Source: Rhodobacter sp. (GTDB lineage Bacteria; Pseudomonadota; Alphaproteobacteria; Rhodobacterales; Rhodobacteraceae). From it: a DNA stretch of 64,000 nt. Shown here piece after piece: positions 54,073-63,297 of the stretch. The translations under genes and the position numbers were made by a program. The first letter of the stretch is position 1, and every line of letters begins with the position of its first letter. The notes under the pieces are model-generated. The model was not told the origin of the DNA. It worked only from the letters and a program-made list of their open reading frames with translations, and searched no databases. The stretch is from the NCBI GenBank assembly GCA_027484985.1, contig JAIXRW010000047.1, positions 1 through 64,000 on the forward strand. The letters are read 5' to 3'.

Positions 54073-56352
54073 TCAGCTGTATTGGGTGACGGGCGTTCCG
54101 GCCAGTGCCGAGATGTTCAGCAATCCCCGCGCGGTGATCGACGGGGTGACGATATGGGCCTTGTTGCCCATGCCCATCAGGATGGGGCCGACCTCAAGCC
54201 CGTTTGCCTTCATTTTCAGGATGTTGCGGGTGGCCGCCGCCGCATCGGTCGAGGCAAAGACAAGGACGTTGGCGGCGCCTTCCATCCGGCTGCCCGGAAG
54301 CAGGCGGTCGCGCAGTTGCTGGTCGAGCGCGCTATCGACGTTCATTTCGCCTTCGTAGCAGAAATCGGGTTCGCGGGCGTCAAGCAGTTCGAGGGCGGCG
54401 CGCATCCGCAGGGCGGCGGCGTTGTCCATGTTGCCGAACTGGCTTTGCGTGCAAAGCGCGATCTTGGGTTCCAGACCGAAGCGGCGCACATGGCGGGCGG
54501 CGCCCATCACGGTTTCCATGATCTGCTGCGGGGTGGGTTCGGGGTGGACCTGCGTGTCGGCCACGAACAGGGGGCCGTCTTCGAGGATCATCAGCGACAG
54601 CGCGCCCACGGGGTGCAGGCCGCCACGGGCGAGGACTTGGCGCACATAGCCGAGATGCCAGAGGTATTGGCCGAAGGTGCCGCAGATCATGCTGTCAGCC
54701 TCGGCCCGGTGCACCATGACGGCGCCGATGGCGGTGGTGTTGGTCCGCATCACGGCGCGGGCGATATCGGGGGTGACGCCACGGCGGGCCATGAGGTCGT
54801 GATAGGTGCCCCAGTAATCGCGGTAGCGGGGGTCATTTTCGGGGTTCACGAGGTGGATGTCGATGCCGGGGCGGATGGGCAGGCCGGCGCGTTCGCAGCG
54901 CATTTCCACCACTTCGGGGCGGCCGATCAGGATGGGAACATCGTTGGTTTCCTCCATCATCGCATGGGCGGCGCGCAGGACGCGTTCATCTTCGCCTTCG
55001 GCAAAGACGATGCGGCGGGTGCTGGCCTTTGACGCCTCGAATACGGGGCGCATGATGAGGGCGGATTTGAACACCGATCCGTCAAGCTTGTGCTTGTAGG
55101 CGTCAAGGTCGGTGATGGGGCGGGTGGCGACACCGGTTTCCATCGCGGCCTTGGCCACGGCGGTGGCGACCACGCCGATCAGGCGCGGGTCGAAGGGTTT
55201 GGGGATCAGGTAGTCGGGGCCGAAGGAGAGTTTTTCGCCCGAATAGGCGGCGGCGGCCTCGGCGCTGGTGGTGGCGCGGGCAAGGGCCGCGATGCCTTCG
55301 ATGCAGGCCAGTTCCATCTGCTTGTTGATCTCGGTCGCGCCCACATCGAGCGCGCCGCGGAAGATGAAGGGAAAGCACAGGACGTTGTTGACCTGATTGG
55401 GAAAGTCGGACCGGCCCGTGGCGATGATGGCATCGGGCGCGACCGAGCGGACATCATCGGGCAAAATCTCGGGCGTGGGGTTGGCGAGGGCAAAGATGAT
55501 GGGGCGCGGGGCCATCTTGGCGACCATCGCGGGGGTCAGCACGCCGGGGCCCGAGAGGCCGAGGAAGAGGTCGGCGCCTTCGATCACCTCGTCCAGCGTG
55601 CGGGCGGTGGTGCCTTGGGCATATTCCTCTTTCTGGGCGGTCATCTGGTCGTTGCGGCCTTCATAGACAAGGCCGGCAAGATCGCAGAGCCAGACGTTTT
55701 CGCGTTTGACGCCCAGTTTCAGCAGCATGTTGAGGCAGGCGATGCCCGCAGCCCCCCCGCCGGTCGAGACGACCTTGATCTGGTCGAAGGATTTGCCCGC
55801 GACCAGAAGCGCGTTGGTGGCTGCCGCGCCCACCACGATGGCGGTGCCGTGCTGGTCGTCGTGGAAAACGGGGATGTTCATCCGCTCGCGGCAGAGTTTC
55901 TCGACGATGAAGCAGTCGGGGGCCTTGATATCTTCGAGGTTGATCGCGCCGAAGGTGGGTTCGAGCGCGCAGACGATATCGGCCAGTTTGACGGGATCTG
56001 GTTCGTTCAGTTCGATATCGAAGCAGTCGATATTGGCGAATTTCTTGAAGAGGACGGCCTTGCCCTCCATCACCGGTTTTGATGCCAGTGCGCCGATATT
56101 GCCAAGGCCAAGGACAGCGGTGCCGTTGGTGACAACCGCGACAAGGTTGCCGCGCGAGGTGTAGCGGCTGGCGGTGGACGGGTCGGCCTTGATTTCAAGG
56201 CAGGCTTCGGCCACGCCGGGGGAATAGGCGCGGCTGAGGTCGCGGCCATTGGCCAGTGGCTTGGTGGCGCGGATTTCCAGTTTTCCGGGCTTGGGAAATT
56301 CGTGGTAATCGAGCGCGGCCTGCCGTGCGCTTGTCGGTTTGCCGTCGTCCAT
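54073..56352 (-). CDS. maeB: NADP-dependent malic enzyme with phosphotransacetylase-like C-terminal domain
   Basis: The protein has 759 residues, the MaeB hybrid length. Residues about 1-430 are the malic enzyme ([49 protein letters not shown]). Residues about 430-759 are phosphotransacetylase-like ([15 protein letters not shown]) and in relatives bind acetyl-CoA as a regulator. It makes pyruvate, CO2 and NADPH from malate, useful during growth on acetate or propionate, in line with prpE downstream. ATG 56352 is 20 bp from a perfect palindrome. Confidence 0.96.
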   Translation of the reverse strand: MDDGKPTSARQAALDYHEFPKPGKLEIRATKPLANGRDLSRAYSPGVAEACLEIKADPSTASRYTSRGNLVAVVTNGTAVLGLGNIGALASKPVMEGKAVLFKKFANIDCFDIELNEPDPVKLADIVCALEPTFGAINLEDIKAPDCFIVEKLCRERMNIPVFHDDQHGTAIVVGAAATNALLVAGKSFDQIKVVSTGGGAAGIACLNMLLKLGVKRENVWLCDLAGLVYEGRNDQMTAQKEEYAQGTTARTLDEVIEGADLFLGLSGPGVLTPAMVAKMAPRPIIFALANPTPEILPDDVRSVAPDAIIATGRSDFPNQVNNVLCFPFIFRGALDVGATEINKQMELACIEGIAALARATTSAEAAAAYSGEKLSFGPDYLIPKPFDPRLIGVVATAVAKAAMETGVATRPITDLDAYKHKLDGSVFKSALIMRPVFEASKASTRRIVFAEGEDERVLRAAHAMMEETNDVPILIGRPEVVEMRCERAGLPIRPGIDIHLVNPENDPRYRDYWGTYHDLMARRGVTPDIARAVMRTNTTAIGAVMVHRAEADSMICGTFGQYLWHLGYVRQVLARGGLHPVGALSLMILEDGPLFVADTQVHPEPTPQQIMETVMGAARHVRRFGLEPKIALCTQSQFGNMDNAAALRMRAALELLDAREPDFCYEGEMNVDSALDQQLRDRLLPGSRMEGAANVLVFASTDAAAATRNILKMKANGLEVGPILMGMGNKAHIVTPSITARGLLNISALAGTPVTQYS

Positions 56353-56371
56353 GCCCTGTCCCCAAGATTTT

Positions 56372-56385
56372 GTTTAACGTTAAAC
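56372..56385. promoter_or_regulatory. 14-bp perfect palindrome between maeB and the VOC-cupin gene
   Basis: GTTTAACGTTAAAC is fully symmetric and AT-rich against a GC-rich background, 20 bp upstream of maeB and 117 bp upstream of the divergent gene. It has the form of a dimeric repressor or activator site. The binding protein is unknown. Confidence 0.6.
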
Positions 56386-56501
56386 CAGTTTTCCCGCGGG
56401 TGCGGTGCCGGTCAAGCCTGCCCTATCGAATAGGACTTTTCGGGATGGCTTGCAAATCCTTGGACGAGGCCGTCAAAGTGCGGCCCTAACGGGAGGCCAT
56501 G

Positions 56502-57599
56502 ATGCTGGAACAAAAGACCGAAACCCGCGCCGAAATTCGCCTGCCCACGGCCGAGTTGCGCGACGATCTGCCGTTTTACACCAAGAAACTGGGGTTCCGG
56601 TTGGACATGATCTATCCCGCCGACAACCCCGAGGTGGCGGTGCTGTCGGGCCACGGGTTGCGGCTGCGACTCCAGAAGGGGGCGACCGAGGCGCCCGGCA
56701 CGATCCGTATTCTGACGGACGAGCCTGACATATTCGCGGGGGGCGAGCGGGTGCTGGTGGCGCCCAACGGCACGCGGATCGAGATTGACGAGGCCAACCC
56801 GCCGATGGTGCTGCCTGCGACCGAGCATGCCTTTGTGGTGCGGCGGCTGGCGGATCAGGCGCCTTGGGTGATCGGGCGGGCGGGGATGCAATACCGCGAT
56901 CTGGTGCCGTCGCGTCTGGGCGGGGCGATGATTGCCAGCCATATCCGTATTCCCGATGGCGGGCCGGTGCCCGACATGGTGCATTTCCACAAGGTCGGGT
57001 TCCAGTTGATTTTCTGCATCAACGGCTGGGTCGATGTGGTCTATGAGGATCAGGGCGAGCCGATCCGGCTCACGGCGGGGGATTGCTTTATCCAGCCGCC
57101 CGAAATCCGCCACCGCGTGCTGCACGCATCGGACGGGATCGAGGTGATCGAGATCGGGGTTCCGGCGGAACATGTGACCGAGATCGATCATGCGATGACC
57201 CTGCCCACGCCGCATCTGCGCCCCGAGCGGGAATGGCAGGGGCAGCGGTTTGTTTACAATGTCGGCGCGAAGGGGGCGTTCAGGCCGTTCCGCCTGCCCG
57301 GTTTCGTGGCGCGGGATACGACGATTGACGCGAATACCAAGGGTGTCGCGTCAGTCATGGTGGCGCGGCCGGACGGGGGCGAGACGGTCTGGACCAAGCA
57401 CGAGGGGGATATTCTGTTCACTTTCGTCATGGGCGGGACGATGGTGCTGGAGGGCGAGGGGAAGGAGCCCTATGCGCTGTCGCGGGGCGATGCCTTTGTC
57501 ATTCCGCCGGGGATGGCCACGCGCTATGCCAGCCCGTCGGCCGATCTGGAATTGCTGGAAGTCACCTTGCCGGGCAATCCGGTGACGGTGGCTGTCTGA
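56502..57599 (+). CDS. VOC-like domain fused to a double cupin
   Basis: From ATG 56502 the protein has 365 residues (ATG 56499 is too close to GGGAGG). Residues about 8-95 resemble half a VOC/glyoxalase module (AEIRLPTAELRDDLPFYTKKLGFRLDMIYP). Two cupin barrels follow: one about 150-220 with HFHKVGFQLIFCINGWVDVVYEDQG and PPEIRHRVL, the other about 285-355 with DILFTFVMGGTMVLEGEG and IPPGMATRY. Cupin 1 keeps possible metal His residues; cupin 2 keeps fewer. It may be a dioxygenase, isomerase or binding protein; the function is unknown. The esterase gene begins 10 bp after it. Confidence 0.78.
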   Translation: MLEQKTETRAEIRLPTAELRDDLPFYTKKLGFRLDMIYPADNPEVAVLSGHGLRLRLQKGATEAPGTIRILTDEPDIFAGGERVLVAPNGTRIEIDEANPPMVLPATEHAFVVRRLADQAPWVIGRAGMQYRDLVPSRLGGAMIASHIRIPDGGPVPDMVHFHKVGFQLIFCINGWVDVVYEDQGEPIRLTAGDCFIQPPEIRHRVLHASDGIEVIEIGVPAEHVTEIDHAMTLPTPHLRPEREWQGQRFVYNVGAKGAFRPFRLPGFVARDTTIDANTKGVASVMVARPDGGETVWTKHEGDILFTFVMGGTMVLEGEGKEPYALSRGDAFVIPPGMATRYASPSADLELLEVTLPGNPVTVAV

Positions 57600-57609
57600 C
57601 GGGGGCGCT

Positions 57610-58386
57610 GTGCTGGCGCTGACACGGCACGGGGCGGCGGGGCCGGTGACGGCGGTGCCGCTGGTCATCGCGCATGGGCTATACGGGTCGGGGCGGAACT
57701 GGGGCGTGATCGCGCGGCGGTTGGCGGACCGGCGCGATGTGGTGGCGGTGGATATGCGAAACCACGGCGAAAGCCCGCATCTGGCCGCGCATGGCTATCC
57801 TGACATGGCGGCCGATCTGGCCGAGGTGATCGGCCATATCGGCGGGCCGGTCGATCTGCTGGGCCATTCGATGGGCGGCAAGGCGGCGATGCAACTGGCG
57901 CTGACCGCGCCCGCGCTGCTGCGGCGGCTGGTGGTGGCCGATATCGCGCCGGTCGCCTATGACCATGACCAGACGCGGCATATCGAGGCGATGCGGGCGC
58001 TGGACCTGACCGGACTGGCCACGCGCGGCGAGGCGGACAGGCGGCTGGCGGCGCTGGTTCCGGACGAGGGGTTGCGGGCGTTCTTTCTGCAATCGCTGGA
58101 CCTGAAAGCCGCAGGTGGGCCGCGTTGGCGGCTGAATTTCGATGTGCTGGCGGCCGAGATGCCGAAGATCGTGGGTTGGCCGGGAACGGCGGGGCGGTTC
58201 GACGGGCCGGTGCTGTTTTTGACCGGATCGGACAGCCATTATGTGCGGCCCGAACATCGCGCGGGCATCGTGGCGCAGTTTCCCAAGGCACGGTTTGCGC
58301 GCTTGCAGGGGGCGGGGCATTGGCTGCATGCCGAAAAGCCGCGCGAATTCGAACAGACGGTGCGGGCGTTTCTGGACGCGGGCTAA
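57610..58386 (+). CDS. Alpha/beta hydrolase, YbfF-like esterase
   Basis: The protein has 258 residues. The oxyanion HGLYGSGRNWGVIARRL, the nucleophile in DLLGHSMGGKAAM, an Asp region LFLTGSDSHYV and the catalytic His in GAGHWLHAEKP are all present. It is a cytoplasmic esterase/thioesterase of the YbfF type. The start is GTG 57610, 10 bp after the VOC-cupin stop, so the two form an operon. Confidence 0.88.
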   Translation: MLALTRHGAAGPVTAVPLVIAHGLYGSGRNWGVIARRLADRRDVVAVDMRNHGESPHLAAHGYPDMAADLAEVIGHIGGPVDLLGHSMGGKAAMQLALTAPALLRRLVVADIAPVAYDHDQTRHIEAMRALDLTGLATRGEADRRLAALVPDEGLRAFFLQSLDLKAAGGPRWRLNFDVLAAEMPKIVGWPGTAGRFDGPVLFLTGSDSHYVRPEHRAGIVAQFPKARFARLQGAGHWLHAEKPREFEQTVRAFLDAG

Positions 58387-58422
58387 GGGGGCGGGCCGCC
58401 GGTGGCGACCCGCGGGGGGCGG

Positions 58423-58905
58423 TCAGCCCGGGTTCTTCATCCGCAACAGGACGCCATCCTTGACCACGAAATGGTGCCAGAGCGAGGCCGCCACATGCAG
58501 CGCGATCAGCGCGATGAGGGCGGGCTTCACAAGGGTGTGCAGATCGCCCGCCGTTTCGGACCCGCCGAACCATGCGACAAGCCCCGCCACGGGGGCGGCG
58601 ATCAGGATTGCGTAGAACAGCCAATGCGCGGCCTTGCCCGCAAGACCGGTGATGCCCGCGCCTTCGGGCGGGACGCCGCGCGTCAGGCGCACGGAAAGCC
58701 GCCACAGCATGAGAAGCCCGATGGCGACACCCGCCACGATATGGGCGATGGAGGCGGCCGAATAGGCGGCGACGCCGCTTTCGAGCATGCTGTCGAAATC
58801 GGGGGCGATGCCTTCCCCGAACACAAGTTGCAGGATGACAAGGACTGCCACCACCCAGTGAAGGCGGATTTGCAGGCGGGAATAGCCGGTAGGCGCGTTT
58901 GACAT
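58423..58905 (-). CDS. Cytochrome b561 family protein
   Basis: The protein has 160 residues with four membrane helices and the heme-ligand histidines in IRLHWVVAVL, SIAHIVAGVA, KAAHWLFYAIL and ALHVAASLWHHFV. It is a prokaryotic di-heme b561 passing electrons within the membrane, often between quinol and periplasmic carriers or superoxide. ATG 58905 starts MSNAPTGYSRLQIRLHW. It is monocistronic. Confidence 0.9.
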   Translation of the reverse strand: MSNAPTGYSRLQIRLHWVVAVLVILQLVFGEGIAPDFDSMLESGVAAYSAASIAHIVAGVAIGLLMLWRLSVRLTRGVPPEGAGITGLAGKAAHWLFYAILIAAPVAGLVAWFGGSETAGDLHTLVKPALIALIALHVAASLWHHFVVKDGVLLRMKNPG

Positions 58906-59034
58906 GAGGCGGGAACCTTTTGCGTTTCGTGCCTGACGATGGGCTGCGCGCCGCGTTTTGTAAAGCGGGCGCGGGTTGCTTGCACGGGACAACGGGCACT
59001 GGACAAGCCGCGCCCGACCCGTAACCTGTGGGTC

Positions 59035-59430
59035 ATGCAGAGTGCCCCTTTCCCCTTGTCCGGCCCCGAGGCGCGGCCGCCGCTTCTGGGCGATGGCGCG
59101 GCCCTGCGCGGGTTGCTTGCGCTGGCCGGGCCCGCGCTTGCGCCGCGGTTGTGCCAGCAGATCGTGGCCGACCTTGCCGCGACGCGGGCGCAGTTGGCGC
59201 CGGCGCTGGCGGCGGGGGACCGGGCGCAAATTCGCGCGGCAAGCCATGTGCTGATTTCGGTGGCGGGCACCATCGGGGCGACGGGTGTGCATGCGGCGGC
59301 GCTGGCGCTGAACGAGGCGGCGCATGGGCAGGATGCGGCGCGGGTGGCGGCGCTGGGGCCGGGGCTGCTGGCCGATCTTGCCGCGCTGGTGACGCTGGTG
59401 CCGGTGGTTGCGGCCGGGGGGGCGGAATGA
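59035..59430 (+). CDS. HPt-like phosphotransfer protein
   Basis: The protein has 131 residues. A helical bundle holds H71 in RAASHVLISVAGTIGATG, the position of the phospho-His in HPt domains (usual AAHALKGSAGNIGA). The lysine-glycine that normally follows (HxxKG) is replaced by Ile-Ser, so phosphotransfer may be weak or lost. It overlaps the sigma-54 response regulator by ATGA, its presumed partner. No sensor kinase is adjacent. Confidence 0.72.
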   Translation: MQSAPFPLSGPEARPPLLGDGAALRGLLALAGPALAPRLCQQIVADLAATRAQLAPALAAGDRAQIRAASHVLISVAGTIGATGVHAAALALNEAAHGQDAARVAALGPGLLADLAALVTLVPVVAAGGAE

Positions 59431-60812
59431 TGGCGGGGCCGCTCTTGCTGATCGAGGACACGCTGTCATTGCAGATGGTGTACCGGTCGGTCCTTGTGAC
59501 GGCGGGGCATGGTGTCGAGGTGGCGGGCAATGCCGCCGAGGGGCTGGCGGCCTTTGTTGCGCGCAAACCGGCGCTGGTGCTTTTGGACCTGATGTTGCCC
59601 GACCGTGACGGGCTGGACCTGATGCGCGAGATGCTGGCGATGCGGCCGGACCTTGGCGTGATCGTGATCACCGCCAACGGGTCGATCAACAAGGCGGTCG
59701 AGGCGATGCGGGCGGGCGCGCATGACTTTCTGGTCAAGCCCTTTGACGAGGCGCGGCTGCTGGGGGCGGTGGACAATGCCCTGTCGGGCCGTGTGCCGCC
59801 GCGCCGCGCCGCGCGCCTGCCCGCCCCGCCACCTGCCGCGACCGATGCCTTTATCGGATCGTCGGGGGCGATGGCGCGTATCCATGCCAAGATCAGGTCG
59901 GTGGCGAAATCGATGGCCACGGTGTTCATCACCGGCGAGAGCGGGACGGGAAAGGAGCTGTGCGCGCTGGCGATCCATGACAATTCGGCGCGGGCGGCGG
60001 GGCCGTTCATCGCGCTTAATTGCGGGGCTATACCGCAGGATCTGCTGGAGTCCGAGGTGTTCGGCCATGTGAAGGGCAGTTTCACCGGCGCGATCAGCGA
60101 CAAGCCGGGGGCGGCGGCGGCGGCGGATGGGGGGACGCTGTTTCTGGATGAAATCTGCGAGATGGCGCCTGCCTTGCAGACCAAGCTGTTGCGGTTCCTG
60201 CAAACCTCGACCGTGCAGCCGGTGGGGGCGACGCGGCCGCGCAAGGTGAATGTGCGGATCGTCTGTGCCACCAACCAGGACCCGCTTGAAGCTGTGCGGC
60301 GGGGCGCGTTCCGCGAGGATCTGTATTACCGGCTGTTCGTGGTGCCGATCCATATGCCGCCCCTGCGCGAGCGGGGCGAGGATGTGATCGAGATCGCGCA
60401 GGCCGCGCTGGTGCGATTTGCCGCCGAGGAGGGGCGCGCCTTCAGCGGGTTGTCCACGGAAGTGGCCGAACTGTTCCGCCATCACGACTGGCCGGGCAAT
60501 GTGCGCCAGTTGCTGAACGTGATCCGCCATGTGGTGGTGCTGAACGAGGGCGGGCTGGTGACGCCGCCGATGCTGCCCGAAAGCCTGACCCATGGCATCG
60601 CCTTGCCGCCGGTGGCGCCTGCCGCACCGCAGCCGGTGGCAGCGCGGCCGGACCTTCAGGCGCTAGTGGGCCGCCCGCTGGCCGAGATCGAGCGGCTGGT
60701 GATCGAGGCGACGCTGGAGCGGTTCAACGGATCGGTGCCCAAGGCGGCGCGGGCGCTGGAGCTGTCGCCGTCAACGCTGTACCGCAAGATCGAGGCGTGG
60801 CGCGCGCCATAG
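59427..60812 (+). CDS. Sigma-54-dependent response regulator (NtrC/LuxO type)
   Basis: The protein has 461 residues. The receiver has D54 in LVLLDLMLPDRDG and K in LVKPFDEA. The AAA+ domain has Walker A GESGTGKE (about 170), GSFTGA loop (about 217, a Ser-for-Ala variant of GAFTGA), Walker B GGTLFLDE and R-finger region FREDLYYRL. A Fis-type HTH ends the protein (about 425-460). It activates RNA polymerase with sigma-54. It is translationally coupled to the HPt gene. The targets are unknown. Confidence 0.92.
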   Translation: MMAGPLLLIEDTLSLQMVYRSVLVTAGHGVEVAGNAAEGLAAFVARKPALVLLDLMLPDRDGLDLMREMLAMRPDLGVIVITANGSINKAVEAMRAGAHDFLVKPFDEARLLGAVDNALSGRVPPRRAARLPAPPPAATDAFIGSSGAMARIHAKIRSVAKSMATVFITGESGTGKELCALAIHDNSARAAGPFIALNCGAIPQDLLESEVFGHVKGSFTGAISDKPGAAAAADGGTLFLDEICEMAPALQTKLLRFLQTSTVQPVGATRPRKVNVRIVCATNQDPLEAVRRGAFREDLYYRLFVVPIHMPPLRERGEDVIEIAQAALVRFAAEEGRAFSGLSTEVAELFRHHDWPGNVRQLLNVIRHVVVLNEGGLVTPPMLPESLTHGIALPPVAPAAPQPVAARPDLQALVGRPLAEIERLVIEATLERFNGSVPKAARALELSPSTLYRKIEAWRAP

Positions 60813-60855
60813 GGCGGGGCGGTTTTTACCGTATCGCCCCGGGGCGCCGCCCTCG

Positions 60856-60872
60856 GGGGGCATCGAGCCCCC
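60856..60872. terminator. Hairpin between the convergent sigma-54 regulator and nadK genes
   Basis: GGGGGC (60856-60861) pairs with GCCCCC (60867-60872) across ATCGA, within a longer GC-rich imperfect stem. No T-tract. Confidence 0.45.
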
Positions 60873-60917
60873 GCTCGGGCGGGCTGCCGCGGAGGGCGGG
60901 GCGGGCGCGCCAGCCGG

Positions 60918-61685
60918 TCAGACGAATTGTTCGTTGATCAGGCGTTCTTCCAGGCCATGGCCGGGATCGAACAGGATGCGGTGGCGCACGCCGGGTTCCG
61001 AGGCGACCTCGACCGCGGCGACGGCGCGGACGGAATGGCGGCTGTCGGCATCGGCCATGACGGGGCGTTTGTCGGCTTCGAGCACCTCGAAGCGGACCAC
61101 GGCGGTCTTGGGCAGCAGCGCCCCGCGCCAGCGGCGGGGGCGGAAGGCGGCCATGGCGGTGAGGGCCAGCACATCGGCCCCGATGGGCAGGATCGGGCCA
61201 TGGGCGGAATAGTTGTAGGCGGTGGACCCGGCGGGCGTGGCGACAAGGGCGCCGTCGCAGACCAGTTCTTCGAGCCGCACGCGGCCATCGACGCTGATCC
61301 GCAGCTTGGCGGCCTGCGGGCCTGCGCGCAGCAGCGACACCTCGTTCACCGCCAGAGCGCGGGTTTCGCTGCCATCGGTGCCCGTGGCGGTCATCCGCAG
61401 CGGGTTGATCACCGCCTCTTCCGCCTGCGACAGGCGGTCGGGCAGGTCGCCGGGCTGGTAGGTGTTCATCAGGAAGCCGACCGTGCCGCAATTCATGCCA
61501 TAGACCGGCAGGCCGAAGCCCTGCATCTCGTGCAGGGTTTGCAGCATGAAGCCATCGCCCCCGAGGGCCACGACCACATCGGCGCGGGCAGGATCGCACT
61601 GGCCGTAACGGGCGGTCAGCACGCGCAGGGCCTCTTGTCCCGCCGGTGCGGGACTGGCGGTGAAGGCGATCCGTGCGAAGGCCAT
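60918..61685 (-). CDS. nadK: NAD kinase
   Basis: The protein has 255 residues. The catalytic GGDG motif is at 42-45 (Asp44), with [12 protein letters not shown] and the [17 protein letters not shown] nucleotide segment. It phosphorylates NAD+ to NADP+ using ATP. ATG 61685 is chosen; it is divergent from glyA and lies in a window that also holds nadE. Confidence 0.95.
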   Translation of the reverse strand: MAFARIAFTASPAPAGQEALRVLTARYGQCDPARADVVVALGGDGFMLQTLHEMQGFGLPVYGMNCGTVGFLMNTYQPGDLPDRLSQAEEAVINPLRMTATGTDGSETRALAVNEVSLLRAGPQAAKLRISVDGRVRLEELVCDGALVATPAGSTAYNYSAHGPILPIGADVLALTAMAAFRPRRWRGALLPKTAVVRFEVLEADKRPVMADADSRHSVRAVAAVEVASEPGVRHRILFDPGHGLEERLINEQFV

Positions 61686-61925
61686 CGGCCATTCCTCCCT
61701 GTTGCGGGCCCACCTTGGGAGGGGCGGGCGGCAAACTCAAGCCCCCACCGTTCGTGCAACGGGGGGCTGCGCCGGGGGCTTGCCGCAGGGGGTGGCGGAG
61801 CCGTCGGGCACGAATACTTCGCAGCGGGGGCGCTTTGGGTCGTTTTCTTGCCTTTCCGCAGGGGAGGGGTTGCACTATCTAGGCCCCCAGGCCCGCCGTC
61901 TTTCCCGCCGCAGGAGCACCCAGAC

Positions 61926-63221
61926 ATGAACGCCCCCCACCGCGATACCGGATTCTTCACCGAAAGCCTTGCCAGCCGCGACCCCGAACTGTTCGGGGCG
62001 GTGACGCAGGAGCTTGGCCGCCAGCGCCACGAGATCGAGCTGATCGCCTCGGAAAACATCGTCAGCCGCGCCGTGATGGAGGCGCAGGGTTCGGTGATGA
62101 CGAACAAATATGCCGAAGGTTATCCGGGCAAGCGCTATTACGGCGGCTGCCAGTTCGTCGATGTGGCCGAAAACCTGGCCATCGAGCGGGCCTGCAAGCT
62201 GTTCGGTTGCGGCTATGCCAATGTGCAGCCCAATTCGGGAAGCCAGGCCAATCAGGGCGTGTTCACCGCGCTGCTGCAACCGGGCGACACCATCCTTGGC
62301 ATGAGCCTTGATGCGGGGGGCCACCTGACCCATGGCGCGGCGCCCAACCAGTCGGGCAAGTGGTTCAAGGCCGTGCAATACGGCGTGCGCAAGCAGGATC
62401 TGGAGCTGGATTACGATCAGGTGGCCGAACTGGCCGTGGCGCACAAGCCCAAGCTGATCATCGCGGGCGGATCGGCCATTCCGCGCATCATCGATTTCAG
62501 GAAGATGCGCGAGATTGCCGACAGCGTGGGGGCCTATCTGCTGGTCGATATGGCGCATTTCGCGGGGCTGGTCGCGGCGGGGCTGTATCCGTCGCCCTTC
62601 CCGCATGCCCATGTGGCGACCACCACCACGCACAAGACCCTGCGCGGGCCGCGTGGCGGGATGATCCTGACCGATGACGAGGCGATTGCGAAGAAGATGA
62701 ACTCGGCCATCTTCCCCGGTATCCAGGGCGGGCCGCTGATGCATGTGATCGCCGCCAAGGCGGTGGCCTTTGGCGAGGCGCTGGAGCCGGGGTTCAAGAC
62801 CTATCAGAAGCAGGTGATCGCCAATGCCAAGGCGCTGGCGGACGAGCTGATGAAGGGCGGGCTGGATATAGTGACGGGCGGGACCGATACGCATCTGATG
62901 CTGGTCGATTTGCGGCCCAAGGGCGTGAAGGGCAACGCGACCGAAAAGGCGCTGGGCCGCGCGCATATCACCTGCAACAAGAACGGCATCCCGTTCGACA
63001 GCGAAAAGCCCACGATCACCAGCGGCGTGCGGCTTGGCACGCCTGCGGGCACCACGCGCGGTTTCGGCGAGGACGAGTTCCGCCAGATTGGCCGCTGGAT
63101 CACCGAGGTGGTGGACGGGCTGGCCGCCCATGGCGAAGAGGGCAATGGCGCGGTCGAGGCCAAGGTGAAGGCCGAGGTCGAGGCGCTGTGCCTGCGCTTC
63201 CCGATCTATCCGGGACTGTAA
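61926..63221 (+). CDS. glyA: Serine hydroxymethyltransferase
   Basis: The protein has 431 residues. The PLP lysine is in [14 protein letters not shown] (about 235), with GGHLTHGA, the folate-site GIQGGPL and the N-terminal ELIASENI. It interconverts serine and glycine with tetrahydrofolate and so connects with the gcv operon in the same window. AGGAG precedes ATG 61926; longer in-frame upstream sequence is the antisense of nadK and is not coding. A classic terminator follows. Confidence 0.98.
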   Translation: MNAPHRDTGFFTESLASRDPELFGAVTQELGRQRHEIELIASENIVSRAVMEAQGSVMTNKYAEGYPGKRYYGGCQFVDVAENLAIERACKLFGCGYANVQPNSGSQANQGVFTALLQPGDTILGMSLDAGGHLTHGAAPNQSGKWFKAVQYGVRKQDLELDYDQVAELAVAHKPKLIIAGGSAIPRIIDFRKMREIADSVGAYLLVDMAHFAGLVAAGLYPSPFPHAHVATTTTHKTLRGPRGGMILTDDEAIAKKMNSAIFPGIQGGPLMHVIAAKAVAFGEALEPGFKTYQKQVIANAKALADELMKGGLDIVTGGTDTHLMLVDLRPKGVKGNATEKALGRAHITCNKNGIPFDSEKPTITSGVRLGTPAGTTRGFGEDEFRQIGRWITEVVDGLAAHGEEGNGAVEAKVKAEVEALCLRFPIYPGL

Positions 63222-63267
63222 GGCCGCGGGGCGCCTGCGCCCCGTTCGGAGGAAAACGCGCATGTGA

Positions 63268-63297
63268 CGGGGGGGCTGGGCCCCCCCGTTTCGTTTT
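63268..63297 (+). terminator. Intrinsic terminator of glyA
   Basis: CGGGGGGG (63268-63275) pairs with CCCCCCCG (63281-63288), loop CTGGG, followed by TTTCGTTTT. This is the clearest rho-independent terminator in the window, 45 nt after the glyA stop. Confidence 0.85.

Noticed and set aside
60927..61925. Long N-terminal extension of the glyA frame
   Set aside because: It runs antisense through nadK; glyA has a proper AGGAG-ATG start at 61926 matching the family N-terminus.
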